From Chloroflexota bacterium (GTDB lineage Bacteria > Chloroflexota > Limnocylindria > Limnocylindrales > CSP1-4), in assembly GCA_021786915.1 (NCBI GenBank), contig JAJYMP010000744.1, forward strand, positions 1 through 37,557: a stretch of 37,557 bases of DNA, given 5' to 3'. Below, one piece after another: positions 1 to 8,412 of this stretch (positions are counted from its first letter, which is position 1; every line of letters begins with the position of its first letter). Position numbers and translations under genes: made by a program. The notes beneath the pieces were generated by a model. That model did not search any database. It saw only the letters and a program-made list of their open reading frames with translations, and was not told where the DNA came from.

Positions 1-650
1 GCCGGCCCGCGGATCGCCGCGGCGATCAGCGCCGCGGGGTCGCTGTGGCCCTCGGCGACGATCGCGCTCGCGCCCGCGGCGATGAACGGGGCCGCGTAGT
101 TGTCGACCCGGCTCACGACATCCCCGAGGGTGCCGTCGCTCATGCCGGGCTCGGACGAGCCGCTCGCGTAGCACAGGTGGTTGAGCAGGACCACGGCACC
201 GGGCGCCAGGCGCAGCCTCGAGACGAACGCCTCGCCGAAGTACTGGTGCGCCACGTCATCGACACCGGCCACCGGGTTGAGGCCGAAGCCGTCCATCGTG
301 CGCGACCGCAGGCCGCTCGCGTACGGGCTCGGCCAGCCGTTGCCGTGGCCGAGGTAGACCACGACCGAGGCGCCCGTCACGGCGGCGCGGACGGCGGGCC
401 ACGTGGCGTCCGGGCTGTAGACCCGCACCACGCTGGGCGTCAGCTTCTGGGCCACGGCGGCAGCGGCCTCCGCGGCCTGGCGGTATCGCGCGGTGACTGC
501 GCTGCCCGCGGGGCCGACGATGATCGCGACCTTCGGACCGCTCGCGGCGGCGGACGCCACGGGAACGGCGGCGACGGCGGCGAGGAGCGAGACGGCCGCG
601 ATGGCCGCGAGCCGCCCCACACGCATGCGCCGGGCACCCACGATGTGCAC
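1..650 (-). CDS. Secreted protein with caspase-clan-like His/Cys motifs, C-terminus beyond window
   Basis: The minus-strand frame is open from the window edge to a GTG at 650, with other possible starts at GTG 641 and ATG 626. A GGGGAGG lies at 654-660, only 3 nt from GTG 650 but 12 nt from GTG 641, so the start is uncertain. The N-terminus is a signal peptide: Arg-rich, then an Ala/Leu/Val core ending in VASAAA. The mature part starts PKVAIIVGPAGS. It later has VVYLGHGNGWPSPY and VVLLNHLCYASG, then an Ala-rich strand-like stretch ending IVAEGH. A hydrophobic strand followed by His-Gly, then a second strand followed by Cys, resembles the layout of clan CD (caspase/gingipain/CHAT) peptidases. 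That is a motif-level inference, and a non-catalytic exported protein is equally possible. It is divergent from the helicase gene. Confidence 0.75.
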   Translation of the reverse strand, partial: MHIVGARRMRVGRLAAIAAVSLLAAVAAVPVASAAASGPKVAIIVGPAGSAVTARYRQAAEAAAAVAQKLTPSVVRVYSPDATWPAVRAAVTGASVVVYLGHGNGWPSPYASGLRSRTMDGFGLNPVAGVDDVAHQYFGEAFVSRLRLAPGAVVLLNHLCYASGSSEPGMSDGTLGDVVSRVDNYAAPFIAAGASAIVAEGHSDPAALIAAAIRGP

Positions 651-814
651 GATCCTCCCCCTGGCGGTGGTGCAGTTCACCGACCAGTCGCGAGACTGCC
701 GGACAGGCGTACAGCGTCCGTCGCTGTGATGTCGTCGTCAACCGCCCATTTGGCGGGTACGCGCCGTGCCGGACCGTACCCTTCGACACAGGCGCCCCCT
801 GCGGCGAAGAGGGC

Positions 815-820
815 TACCCT
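815..820 (+). promoter_or_regulatory. -10 element of a leaderless helicase mRNA
   Basis: TACCCT ends 6 nt before the GTG at 827. It matches the TANNNT form of high-GC sigma-70 -10 elements. At this spacing transcription would begin at or beside GTG 827, which favours that codon over GTG 821. I see no convincing -35. Confidence 0.5.
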
Positions 821-826
821 GTGCCT

Positions 827-2872
827 GTGACCCCTGACGCCCCCTCCCCGTCGCCCGAGCCCGCAACGGGCTTCGCCGCCCTGGGCCTCGACCCGAGCCT
901 GCTGTCCACCCTCGCCGCGCTCGGCTACGAGGAGCCCACGCCGGTCCAGGAGGCCGCGATCCCGCCGCTCCTCGCGGGCCGGGACCTCTTGGCCGAGGCC
1001 CCCACCGGCACTGGCAAGACGGCCGCCTTCGCGCTGCCGATCCTCCAGGCGCTCGCGGGCCGCCTCGCCGCCGCCCGCGAGGCCGGCGAGCGCGCCGACG
1101 GCCGTGGCGTTCCCCGCGACGGACGCGGCAGCCGCCCGGCGGCGCTGGTGCTCGCCCCCACGCGGGAGCTGGCGATGCAGGTGGCCGAGGCCGTCCACCG
1201 GTACGGCCGGGAGCTCGGCGCGCGCGTCGTGCCCGTGTACGGCGGGCAGCCGATCACGACGCAGCTGGCCCGCCTCGCGCGTGGCGTGGACGTCGTGGTC
1301 GCGACGCCGGGCCGGGCCGTGGACCACCTCGACCGCGGCACGCTTCGCTTCGACGAGGTCAAGATCGTCATCCTCGACGAGGCCGACGAGATGCTCGACA
1401 TGGGGTTCGCCGACGATCTGGACCGGATCCTCGGCGCGCTGCCCAAAGAGCGGCAGACGGCGCTGTTCTCGGCCACGATCTCGGGCCCCATCGCGCGGCT
1501 GGCGGAACGCCACCTGAACGACCCGGAGCGGATCCGCGTCCACCGCGAGGAGACCGGGGCCGGCGAGTCGGCGCGCGTGCGGCAGGTGGCGTATGTCGTG
1601 CGGCGCTCGGACAAGCTCGCGGCGCTGGGGCGGATCCTGGACCTCGAGGACGGCGCGGCGACGCTCGTGTTCGCGCGCACGCGGGGCGAGGTGGACGACC
1701 TGGCCGAGGCGCTCTCCGGGCGCGGCCGGGACGCAGCGGCGCTCCACGGCGGCCTCGCGCAGGAGCAGCGCGACCGGATCATGGGCCGCTTCCGTGACGG
1801 TGCCCTCGACGTCCTCGTGGCGACCGATGTCGCCGCGCGGGGTCTGGACATCGAGAAGGTCAGCCATGTCGTGAACTTTGACGTGCCGTCCTCACCAGAG
1901 ACTTATCTGCACAGGATCGGGCGGACCGGGCGGGCCGGCCGCGAAGGGGTGGCGATCACGTTGGTCGAGCCGCGCGAGCATCGTCTGCTGCGAGACATCG
2001 AGACCGTGGTGGGCGCCCCGCTCGAGATCGCGGGCCTGCCGACCATCGCCGACCTGCGCGAGAAGCGGATGGACCTCCTGCGCGGCACGCTGCGCGAGGC
2101 GCTGATCTCAGGCGGCAACGATCGGTACCGCGCGGTCGTGGAGCCGCTCGCGGAGGAGTTCGACCTCGTGGACATCGCCCTGGCGGCTGTCGCGCAGGCG
2201 GACCAGGAGGCGCGCGGGGCCGAGGACACGGCCGAGCTCGCGCCCGCGTCGCTGCCGACGGCCAACATGCGGCCCGCGTACGGCCGGGGGCCCGGCGCCG
2301 GCCGGCGGCCGCCGTTCCGCGGCGAGGCGGCGAACAGCTGGACACCCCGCCCGCGCCCGGCCACGGGGCCGCGGCCCGCGCCCGCGCCTGCGCAGCACGG
2401 CGAGCGCGATGAGGGGCCCGGTGCCGGCCCTTCCCGCGACCCCGACGCTGCACGCGGCTGGGACACCCCCGACAACGACGGGCCCGGGGGCGCTCGCCCG
2501 CGACCCACGCCGTCGCGCCCGCCGATGGCCCGGCCCGGGGCCAAGCCGGGGCCCCGCAACTTCCGTCCGTCGGGCTGGCAGACGCCCGAGGGTCGACCCG
2601 TCCTTCGGGGCCCGGCGCGGGGCGGCTTCGGCAGCGGCGTGACCCGACTGTTCGTGGGCATCGGGCGAGCCGGCGGCGTGCGCCCGGCCGACATCGTCGG
2701 TGCCATCACGCATGAGGCGGGGCTGTCCGGCCAGGACGTGGGGGCGATCCAGATCGCCGACGGCTTCTCACTGGTCGAGGTGCCGGAGGCGGCGGCCGAG
2801 CGCGTCATCGGCGCCCTCCGCGGAGCCACGCTGCGCGGCCAGAAGGTCGTCGTCCGCCGCGAGCGCCACTAG
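827..2872 (+). CDS. DEAD-box ATP-dependent RNA helicase with C-terminal DbpA-type RNA-binding domain
   Basis: ATP-dependent RNA helicase, probably acting in ribosome assembly or RNA remodelling. Numbering from the upstream GTG at 821, it shows a Q motif (GYEEPTPVQ, about 35-43), motif I APTGTGKT (60-67), PTRELA, TPGR, DEAD, SAT, ATDVAARGLDI and HRIGRTGRAGREG. All core motifs are intact. After about residue 430 comes a Pro/Arg/Gly-rich, probably disordered linker of roughly 150 residues. It ends with a compact domain starting TRLFVGIGRAGGVRPADIVG, typical of the DbpA RNA-recognition fold that binds 23S rRNA in DbpA/CsdA-like enzymes. About 680 residues is normal for CsdA/DeaD-type proteins. 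GTG 827 is preferred because of the -10 at 815-820; GTG 821 is in frame. It is convergent with the PAC2 gene, with a 14-nt gap. Confidence 0.93.
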   Translation: MTPDAPSPSPEPATGFAALGLDPSLLSTLAALGYEEPTPVQEAAIPPLLAGRDLLAEAPTGTGKTAAFALPILQALAGRLAAAREAGERADGRGVPRDGRGSRPAALVLAPTRELAMQVAEAVHRYGRELGARVVPVYGGQPITTQLARLARGVDVVVATPGRAVDHLDRGTLRFDEVKIVILDEADEMLDMGFADDLDRILGALPKERQTALFSATISGPIARLAERHLNDPERIRVHREETGAGESARVRQVAYVVRRSDKLAALGRILDLEDGAATLVFARTRGEVDDLAEALSGRGRDAAALHGGLAQEQRDRIMGRFRDGALDVLVATDVAARGLDIEKVSHVVNFDVPSSPETYLHRIGRTGRAGREGVAITLVEPREHRLLRDIETVVGAPLEIAGLPTIADLREKRMDLLRGTLREALISGGNDRYRAVVEPLAEEFDLVDIALAAVAQADQEARGAEDTAELAPASLPTANMRPAYGRGPGAGRRPPFRGEAANSWTPRPRPATGPRPAPAPAQHGERDEGPGAGPSRDPDAARGWDTPDNDGPGGARPRPTPSRPPMARPGAKPGPRNFRPSGWQTPEGRPVLRGPARGGFGSGVTRLFVGIGRAGGVRPADIVGAITHEAGLSGQDVGAIQIADGFSLVEVPEAAAERVIGALRGATLRGQKVVVRRERH

Positions 2873-2886
2873 GGAGCCAGCGAGCC

Positions 2887-3750
2887 CTAGCCCCGCGGCC
2901 CCGGGCCGCCCTCGTCGGCGCGCCCCTCGCGCAGGAAGCGCTCGATCTCGCTGATCAGGTCGCCGCCGGCCGGCTGGCGCTCCTCGTCGACCATCGCCTC
3001 CAGCCGCTCGACGTAGGCGCGGGTCGTCTCGTCGGCGGCCACCGCCGCATCGAGGCGCGTCCGGAGCCGCCCGACCTCCTCGAGGAGGTCGCCGTGCGGC
3101 AGGTCGAGGCCTAGGTGCTGCTCCACCGTCCGCAGCAGAGCCACCGACGCGGGCGCGTAGCCGCCGGACACGTAGTGCGGGATCTGCGCGAAGTAGCCCA
3201 CGGCGGGAATTCCCGCCGTGGCTGCCGCCATCTCGAGCACCGAGAGGATGGCCGCCGGCACGCGGAGCAGCCCCGTCGGCCCGGCCGTGACGTCGCCGCG
3301 GAGCAGGCCCGGTGCCGACTCCGTCCCCAGGATCGGCACGGCGCGGGCATGCGGGACCGCCGCCGGGATCGCCCCCAGGCTGATCCACTGCCGGACGTCG
3401 AGCCGCTCCAGCAGCTCCATGAGCTCGGCGGAGAGCGCATGCCAGCGGAAGTCCGGCTCCGGGCCGGAGAGCGTGAGCAGGTCCCGGCCGGCACGGCGGA
3501 CGTGGCGGAGCGTGAGCTCGGGCCACTCGAGGGTGGACGGGCGTCCGTCGTGGATGTCGAGGGTGGGTCGGCGGGCGCGGTAGTCGAAGAGGGCGTCGGC
3601 GTCGAAGGTCGCGAGCGTCGTCGACCCCTCGGCGATCAGCGAGAGCGCCGTGGTGGCGGCCGCGCCCGCGTCCACCCACCCGTCGAACGCGGCCAGCAGG
3701 ACGGGCCGGTCGGATGCGGGGAGCGGGTGCTCGAGGCGATACAGCGGCAT
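2887..3750 (-). CDS. PAC2 family protein (proteasome assembly chaperone 2-like fold)
   Basis: A 287-residue PAC2-family protein. It starts with a strand-rich N-terminus reaching VLLAAFDGWVDAGAAAT, the usual family signature. It continues with a central LGAIPAAVPH segment and VGYFAQIPHYVSGGYAPAS, also a family hallmark. The C-terminus is a charged helical tail (about 225-280) rich in Glu and Arg. Bacterial PAC2 proteins occur widely in Actinomycetota and Chloroflexota, but their function is not settled; they share the fold of eukaryotic and archaeal proteasome-assembly chaperones. No proteasome gene is visible here. The frame is open further upstream, but that part is low-complexity Arg/Pro and looks non-coding. 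ATG 3750 is supported by a TATCCT -10 six nt upstream. Confidence 0.85.
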   Translation of the reverse strand: MPLYRLEHPLPASDRPVLLAAFDGWVDAGAAATTALSLIAEGSTTLATFDADALFDYRARRPTLDIHDGRPSTLEWPELTLRHVRRAGRDLLTLSGPEPDFRWHALSAELMELLERLDVRQWISLGAIPAAVPHARAVPILGTESAPGLLRGDVTAGPTGLLRVPAAILSVLEMAAATAGIPAVGYFAQIPHYVSGGYAPASVALLRTVEQHLGLDLPHGDLLEEVGRLRTRLDAAVAADETTRAYVERLEAMVDEERQPAGGDLISEIERFLREGRADEGGPGPRG

Positions 3751-3756
3751 CGCGAA

Positions 3757-3762
3757 AGGATA
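3757..3762 (-). promoter_or_regulatory. -10 element of a leaderless PAC2 mRNA
   Basis: TATCCT on the minus strand lies exactly 6 nt before ATG 3750, and there is no Shine-Dalgarno in between. This gives the PAC2 gene its own promoter, although a same-strand gene ends 82 nt upstream. Confidence 0.5.
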
Positions 3763-3832
3763 CGGGTTCGGGCGTCCGATGGCCCTCGGTGTGTCCCCCA
3801 GCGGGCCCGCGCCCTCGCGCCCGTCGGCCCCG

Positions 3833-5413
3833 TCAGGCCAGCGCGGCCGCCGGGTCGCCCGCCAGGTAGGTGACGGCCGGCGATCGCGGCGCGGAGGCCG
3901 CGAGGGCCGCGTCGGCCGCATCGATCAAGTCGCCCGCGTTGGCCCCGTCGTCGGGGAAGACGGCAATCCCGATCGCCACCCGCAGCGAGTCGGCGCCCGG
4001 GACGGCCGCGACCTCGGCTGCGATCCGGTCCGCGAGGGACCTCGCGGCGTCGGCGTCGGCGTCCGAGGCGATCACCAGCAGCCGGTCGTCGTCCTGACGC
4101 CCGGCCACGTCCCCGTTGCGGAGCGCCCCGCCGACGGCCACGGCCACGGAGCGGAGCGTGGTGTCGGCGGGGTCCGTCGTGGGCCCGTCGGGATCGAGGT
4201 CGAACAGGAGGACGGCGAGCCGGCCTCCGGACCGCGTGGCGCGCGCCACGAACGCCTGGAGCTCAGCGCTCGTCGCCCGCCGGTTCAGCAGCCCGGTCAG
4301 CGGGTCCACCGTCGCGTCGCGCCGCATCTGCTCGAGCTCGCCGCGCGCGAGGGCGAGGCCGATCTGCCCGGCCAGGCCGTAGAGGAGGCGCAGCTGGTCG
4401 GCGTCGGGGATCGTGCGCGTCGGCCAGAGGATCGGCAGCATCCCCACCCAGCGGCCCTCGGCCGGGATGGGCACCAGGGTGACCGCGCTCGCCCACTCGG
4501 GCAGTCCGAGCGTGGCGGTCACCATGGACCAGGAATCGGTCTCGACGGTCACCGCGTCGCCCGCCTCGAGGCGCCGCGTCACGTCGCCGACATCGCCGAA
4601 CACACGGAGCAGCTGCTCGGGTGAGAGCATCCGCTGGTCGCCCGTCTGCCAGCGGGTGAGGCGGTATCGGCCGTCCGCCTCCCGGATGGCGACGGAGCGG
4701 ACCCGCGCCCCGATTGCGCCGTGGAGGCGTCGATCGATGTGGCGGACCGCGTCGGCCTGGCTCTCGTGCCGGGCGAGTTCCGAGGTCAGGTTCAACAGGG
4801 CGCGCAGGTGGTCCTGGCCGCGCCCCACGATGTACGCGTAGATCGAGACGAAGCCGCCGGTCGTGGCGATGAGCGTCACCGCCGCGAGCGCCGACCTCGG
4901 CTCGGCGGCGTGGCCGAAGGCGACATAGAGCACCAGCTGGGCGAGGTAGACCACGACCGACGTGGCCGTGACCGCGAGACCCACCCAGACGCCGGCGGTG
5001 AGCGTCGCCTCGAGCGAGATGAGCGGGTAGAAGTAGTAGCCGATCCACCCCTGGTCCGGGGTGAACAGGGTTCCCACGATGTACACCGCAGCCAGGTCGG
5101 CGATCAGGAGGCCGGTGGCACGGTGCTGCCGGACCGCGAGCGGCACGCCGTCGGCAAGGAGCCGGCCCTGGGACGCCATCACCACCGCCTCGAGCCCGAC
5201 CACGAGCCACAGCAGGGCAGGATGCACCATCTGGTACAGCCAGCCCTGCGTCAGCATGATCGCGACACCCAGCATCCGGAGCCAGAGCATCGCCCGCTGG
5301 AAGCGCAGGAGGTGGTCCCCGTCGCCATCGGCCGGCCGCCGCTGCGCGACGACCCTCGGGAACACGGGGAAGGTTGCGGATGGGATGCCGGCCTTGGCGG
5401 CCTGGTCAGACAT
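3833..5413 (-). CDS. Membrane protein with GAF-like region and degenerate GGDEF domain (I-site kept)
   Basis: A 526-residue polytopic membrane protein. About six hydrophobic helices lie in the first ~210 residues (for example MLWLRMLGVAIMLTQG and IADLAAVYIVGTLF). A GAF-like sensor region of about 160 residues follows, then a GGDEF-type domain opening with the classic DPLTGLLNRRA. The catalytic motif is lost: GG(D/E)EF is replaced by DDDRL, and the strand that normally carries the metal-binding Asp reads FDLDPDG, out of family register after that. An RNGD tetrapeptide lies five residues before the lost motif, exactly where the product-binding I-site (RxxD) of diguanylate cyclases sits. I infer a catalytically dead domain that may still bind cyclic di-GMP. 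ATG 5413 is assumed; an in-frame GTG at 5482 would add 23 residues, and neither has a clear ribosome-binding site. Confidence 0.82.
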   Translation of the reverse strand: MSDQAAKAGIPSATFPVFPRVVAQRRPADGDGDHLLRFQRAMLWLRMLGVAIMLTQGWLYQMVHPALLWLVVGLEAVVMASQGRLLADGVPLAVRQHRATGLLIADLAAVYIVGTLFTPDQGWIGYYFYPLISLEATLTAGVWVGLAVTATSVVVYLAQLVLYVAFGHAAEPRSALAAVTLIATTGGFVSIYAYIVGRGQDHLRALLNLTSELARHESQADAVRHIDRRLHGAIGARVRSVAIREADGRYRLTRWQTGDQRMLSPEQLLRVFGDVGDVTRRLEAGDAVTVETDSWSMVTATLGLPEWASAVTLVPIPAEGRWVGMLPILWPTRTIPDADQLRLLYGLAGQIGLALARGELEQMRRDATVDPLTGLLNRRATSAELQAFVARATRSGGRLAVLLFDLDPDGPTTDPADTTLRSVAVAVGGALRNGDVAGRQDDDRLLVIASDADADAARSLADRIAAEVAAVPGADSLRVAIGIAVFPDDGANAGDLIDAADAALAASAPRSPAVTYLAGDPAAALA

Positions 5414-5591
5414 GCCGGCCCAGCCAGCGCCGGCCCGCACGGGAAGCCTGCCTGGTCGATTTGCCTGCTGAATCGCTGTCACGCTGACGGCTCATGCTGG
5501 CGATCATCCCCTCCGGCGGCGTATCAGGGCGAGTATCCCGACCCGCGCCGCGTCGGAGGACTCCCTGATGCGGGTCCCCGAACGAGGGGGA

Positions 5592-6296
5592 TCAGGCGCC
5601 CGGGACTGCGACCTCCGCGGCGTGAGTCGGTCGTCGGGCGTTCGCCGCGCGCTCGCTCAGGTAGTGGTGCCACAGGATCCGGGCAGCGACCGCCCGCCAC
5701 GGCCGCCAATGGTCGGCCAGGGCGGCCATCTCGCGCGCGTCGGGACGTCGGGGGAGCCCGCGGAGGTCGGCCACGGCCTGGGCGAGCGCGATGTCGTGGA
5801 CGGGCCACGCGTCGGGGCGGCCGAGGACCATGAGCCGGTAGATCGTCGCGGTCCAGGGCCCGATGCCGGGGACCGTGGTCAGGCTCGCGTCAACGGCGTC
5901 GTCGTCCATGCGCGGCAGCGCGGCGAGGTCGAGCCGTCCGTCCTCGACGGCCCGCGCCAGCTCGCGGCCATAGCGCGTCTTCTGGCGGCTGAACCCGATC
6001 TCGAGCAGCTGGCGATCGTCGAGGGCGAGGAAGGCGGCGGGGGTCAACGGGCTGGCTGCCGCGCTGAGTCGATCAAAGGCGGCGCGGGCCGAGGCCAGCG
6101 AGACCTGCTGCTCGAGCACGATGTGGACGAGCGTCGGAAAGCCGGGCTCGCGCGCCCAGAGGGGAGGGCGGCCATGGCGCGCGACCGAGGCGCCCAGAAC
6201 CGGGTCGAGGGTCGCTAGGTGGTCGACCGCGGCGGAGAGAGACCGCTCGGTCAGGGGTTCGCGGTCGGGCGGGGGAGCGGGGACGCGTGTCGGCAT
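5592..6296 (-). CDS. DNA-3-methyladenine glycosylase II (AlkA/HhH-GPD family)
   Basis: A 234-residue base-excision repair glycosylase expected to remove alkylated purines. It has the helix-hairpin-helix VPGIGPWTATIYRLM followed by WPVHDIAL, whose Asp is the conserved catalytic residue. An upstream HIVLEQQVSLASA helix matches the family. The length fits the single HhH-GPD core without the N-terminal domain of E. coli AlkA. The frame extends about 105 codons upstream, but that stretch is a Gly/Pro/Arg low-complexity run. ATG 6296 is chosen because the family homology starts soon after it and a CACTAT hexamer (6303-6308) lies 6 nt upstream, suggesting a leaderless start. A GGGG just before the ATG is a weak alternative ribosome-binding site. 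Confidence 0.9.
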   Translation of the reverse strand: MPTRVPAPPPDREPLTERSLSAAVDHLATLDPVLGASVARHGRPPLWAREPGFPTLVHIVLEQQVSLASARAAFDRLSAAASPLTPAAFLALDDRQLLEIGFSRQKTRYGRELARAVEDGRLDLAALPRMDDDAVDASLTTVPGIGPWTATIYRLMVLGRPDAWPVHDIALAQAVADLRGLPRRPDAREMAALADHWRPWRAVAARILWHHYLSERAANARRPTHAAEVAVPGA

Positions 6297-6527
6297 CGCC
6301 CCATAGTGCGGCGGACTGGCCCTCCGCGCTCGCTGCCCAGCCGCACCTGCGACGCCGACCCCGACCCCGACCGCCGTGCATAGGGCCGGGGGCCCACCCG
6401 GGCCCTCCAGCGGCCCTGCAACGGACGGGGCGGGGCGCCCCGAACGCGGCCCGCCCGGAGAGCTCCCGGAGAAGTGGGGCGGCTGGGCGACGCGCGCCCC
6501 CGGCAGGTGCCGCGGGCGGGAAGGGAA

Positions 6528-6562
6528 GCGGGGGCCGGAGGGAACGCAAGCCCGGCCCCCGC
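6528..6562 (-). terminator. GC-rich hairpin after the lipoprotein gene
   Basis: An 11-bp perfect stem (6528-6538 with 6552-6562) and a 13-nt loop sit 9 nt past the stop of the lipoprotein gene. There is no strong U-run, only a C/T-rich stretch. It is a candidate terminator or 3'-end stabiliser. Confidence 0.55.
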
Positions 6563-6571
6563 GGAGTGGGG

Positions 6572-7165
6572 CTACTTGATGGGGTTGCCGTCCGAGCCCA
6601 CGACGTACCACTTGCTGCCGATCCCCTGGCCCTTGGTGTCGCCCGGGGCCTGGTCGCCCGAGTAGTAGTAGAGCGGGTGCCCGTGGAAGCTGATCTGGGT
6701 GGTGCCGTCGGCGCGGGTGATGGTCCCGAAGTCCGAGGCGTTCAGCCCCGTGCCCAGCGACGGCAGGGAGCCCGAGAGCGGCGGCCAGGTCGAGGCGCAG
6801 GTGCCATTGCAGGCGGAGCTGGTGGCGGTGTCGGGCATGAAGACGTAGAGCGTCATGCCGGTCGGCCCGACCAGCACGCTGCCGAGGCTCGTGGTCGTGA
6901 GCGCGATGGTGCCGCTCCCGCCCGAGGCCGGTGAGGCGCTGCTGCCGCTCTTGTAGCCGCCGTATCCGTCACCGCTGCCGGTCGAGGCGGCGGCCGCGGA
7001 TGCGCTGGGCGCAGCCGATGCGGCCACCGAAGGTGCCGTCGACGCGGCGACCGACGGCGGGGCTGTGACCGGGGCCGTTGTCGGCGACGGCGACGAGGAC
7101 CCGCCTGAACACGCCGCGACCAGGGCGGCGATCAGCAGGGGCGCTGCCGCGAGACGGTGGTTCAT
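6572..7165 (-). CDS. Lipoprotein with two Yx[FWY]xxD repeats (COG4315-like)
   Basis: A 197-residue exported lipoprotein. The signal peptide ends in a lipobox (LVAAC, Cys19), then comes a Ser/Ala/Pro/Thr-rich spacer to about residue 80. The mature domain has two copies of the family motif: LYVFMPD, followed by a CNGTCASTWPPL segment, and LYYYSGDQAPGD near the C-terminus, ending in a GSKWYVV strand. This matches predicted lipoproteins with Yx(FWY)xxD motifs, which are widespread and mostly of unknown function. The two Cys in CNGTC could form a disulfide. ATG 7165 has an AGGAG about 9 nt upstream. It is divergent from the DinB-like gene. Confidence 0.88.
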   Translation of the reverse strand: MNHRLAAAPLLIAALVAACSGGSSSPSPTTAPVTAPPSVAASTAPSVAASAAPSASAAAASTGSGDGYGGYKSGSSASPASGGSGTIALTTTSLGSVLVGPTGMTLYVFMPDTATSSACNGTCASTWPPLSGSLPSLGTGLNASDFGTITRADGTTQISFHGHPLYYYSGDQAPGDTKGQGIGSKWYVVGSDGNPIK

Positions 7166-7310
7166 GTTCGAGGTCTCCTGTCCACGAGGACGTCCATGGA
7201 GCGCTGGACAGCCACCTCTACGCCGCCGGTTCGCGACCGGTTTCCGACGGGCGGTCGGCACTCCTCCGCCGCCGATGACAGAACGGCCGGCGTCCGCCAC
7301 ACTGCCCGGC

Positions 7311-7823
7311 ATGGAAGCCATGTCCCGCTCCGACGCCATCGCCCGCCTCGCCGACCTCCGCGCCGCCTACGCCGCGATCCGCCCGAGGGTCGTGGCAGGT
7401 GCACCGTGGCCGCTCGCCGACGACTTCGGCACCGGGCCGGAGGCGTCATGGGGCCCGCCCGAGGTCCTCGCCCACCTCGCCGAGATGCTCTCCTACTGGT
7501 ACGGCCAGTACGGGATCATCGCGCAGGCGGGCCGAGGAGCTGGGGAGGGCGTCCCCTTCGGGCGGACGTCGGATGACCCGGTCCGCGTGGCGGTACTGGA
7601 GCGCGATCGCCGCTTCCCCATGGACGACCTGTTCGACCTGGTCGACGACGGCATCGCCCGCTGGGAGCGGCGCATGGCCAGCGCGACGGATGACGGGGGC
7701 TCCGCCGTCGGGGCGCACCCCCGCCTCGGCGAGATGACCGCCGACCGGCTGCGGGACCGGATGGTGGTGTCCCACCTGGAGGAGCACCTCGCCCAGCTGG
7801 AGTCGGCGCTCGCGAGCCGTTGA
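7311..7823 (+). CDS. DinB-like four-helix protein
   Basis: A 170-residue, mostly helical soluble protein. Conserved-looking His residues lie in VLAHLAEMLSYW and in VSHLEEHLAQLE at the C-terminus, a spacing reminiscent of the DinB/YfiT metal-binding helical bundle. That family includes thiol-dependent transferases and many unknown proteins; substrate and partners are not visible. ATG 7311 is chosen because a CACACT hexamer sits 7 nt upstream with no Shine-Dalgarno. An in-frame ATG at 7320 is nearly equivalent, and ATG 7275 would add 12 residues. It is transcribed away from the lipoprotein gene. The family call is moderate; that the gene is real is fairly safe. Confidence 0.65.
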   Translation: MEAMSRSDAIARLADLRAAYAAIRPRVVAGAPWPLADDFGTGPEASWGPPEVLAHLAEMLSYWYGQYGIIAQAGRGAGEGVPFGRTSDDPVRVAVLERDRRFPMDDLFDLVDDGIARWERRMASATDDGGSAVGAHPRLGEMTADRLRDRMVVSHLEEHLAQLESALASR

Positions 7824-7928
7824 GGCGGCGGCGGACGGGATGCCGACGGCCCGGCGGCGACCGAAGATGTGGAATCGCTCACCCCGCTCGTCACGAAGCC
7901 GAAAGGGAGCGACCGCGACCATCCGGGC

Positions 7929-8204
7929 ATGAACACGAACACGACGGCCCGCGAGGCTCGGACCCGGAACCTCGCCCGGCTGCGCAAGCTCACCGTCGGG
8001 ACCGCCGCCCTGAGCGTCGCTGCCACCAGCGGCTTCGGCTGGCTCGCCGCCATGACGACCGCCTCGCCGAGCACCACCACCGCCCACACCACGACGAACA
8101 CGTCGACGTCGAGCACCTCGAGAACCCCCACCTCGAGGGCGGCCACGGCGCCAGCCGTCACCTCCGTCTTCGGCGCGGCCCACGTCTCGTCCGGAGGATC
8201 CTAG
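7929..8204 (+). CDS. Small exported protein at the head of the apbE/ferric-reductase cluster
   Basis: A 91-residue protein with a basic N-terminus (REARTRNLARLRKL), one hydrophobic segment (about 20-42) and a Thr/Ser-rich tail of about 45 residues. It is probably exported or anchored by the single helix, with the tail outside. Similar small proteins often precede apbE/ferric-reductase clusters in high-GC bacteria, but no function is known to me. It has no (S/T)GA(S/T) flavinylation motif, so it is not an obvious ApbE substrate. ATG 7929 has a GACCAT hexamer 6 nt upstream and no ribosome-binding site. Confidence 0.6.
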   Translation: MNTNTTAREARTRNLARLRKLTVGTAALSVAATSGFGWLAAMTTASPSTTTAHTTTNTSTSSTSRTPTSRAATAPAVTSVFGAAHVSSGGS

Positions 8205-8232
8205 TGTCCCGAATCGCTGGCCCCTCGCTCGT

Positions 8233-8377
8233 TGAGTCGCGTCAGGGTCAGGAGCGCCCCCCGCGCGCACGGGCCGCGCCGCGGACCCCCGGTCCTGGCC
8301 GGCGTCCGCGCACGCCGCCGCGCGCGGCGACCCCAGCACGACTCAGCCGCCGGAGCGCGGCGGGGGTCCGGCGCGGC
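8233..8377 (+). promoter_or_regulatory. Highly structured leader before apbE
   Basis: The 208-nt gap before apbE has a long GC-rich inverted repeat: 8273-8291 pairs with 8361-8377 over 17 bp with a 2-nt bulge. A second pair, TGAGTCG (8233-8239) with CGACTCA (8339-8345), crosses the first, so the two could form a pseudoknot or be alternatives. I recognise no riboswitch class. It could be an attenuator or a terminator of the upstream small gene. Confidence 0.35.
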
Positions 8378-8412
8378 GACCAGCGGGCGACTTCAGGAAC
8401 GGGAGACTAGTC

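Noticed and set aside
677..1867. 396-residue minus-strand frame over the helicase gene
   Set aside because: Antisense to conserved helicase motifs; no family resemblance.
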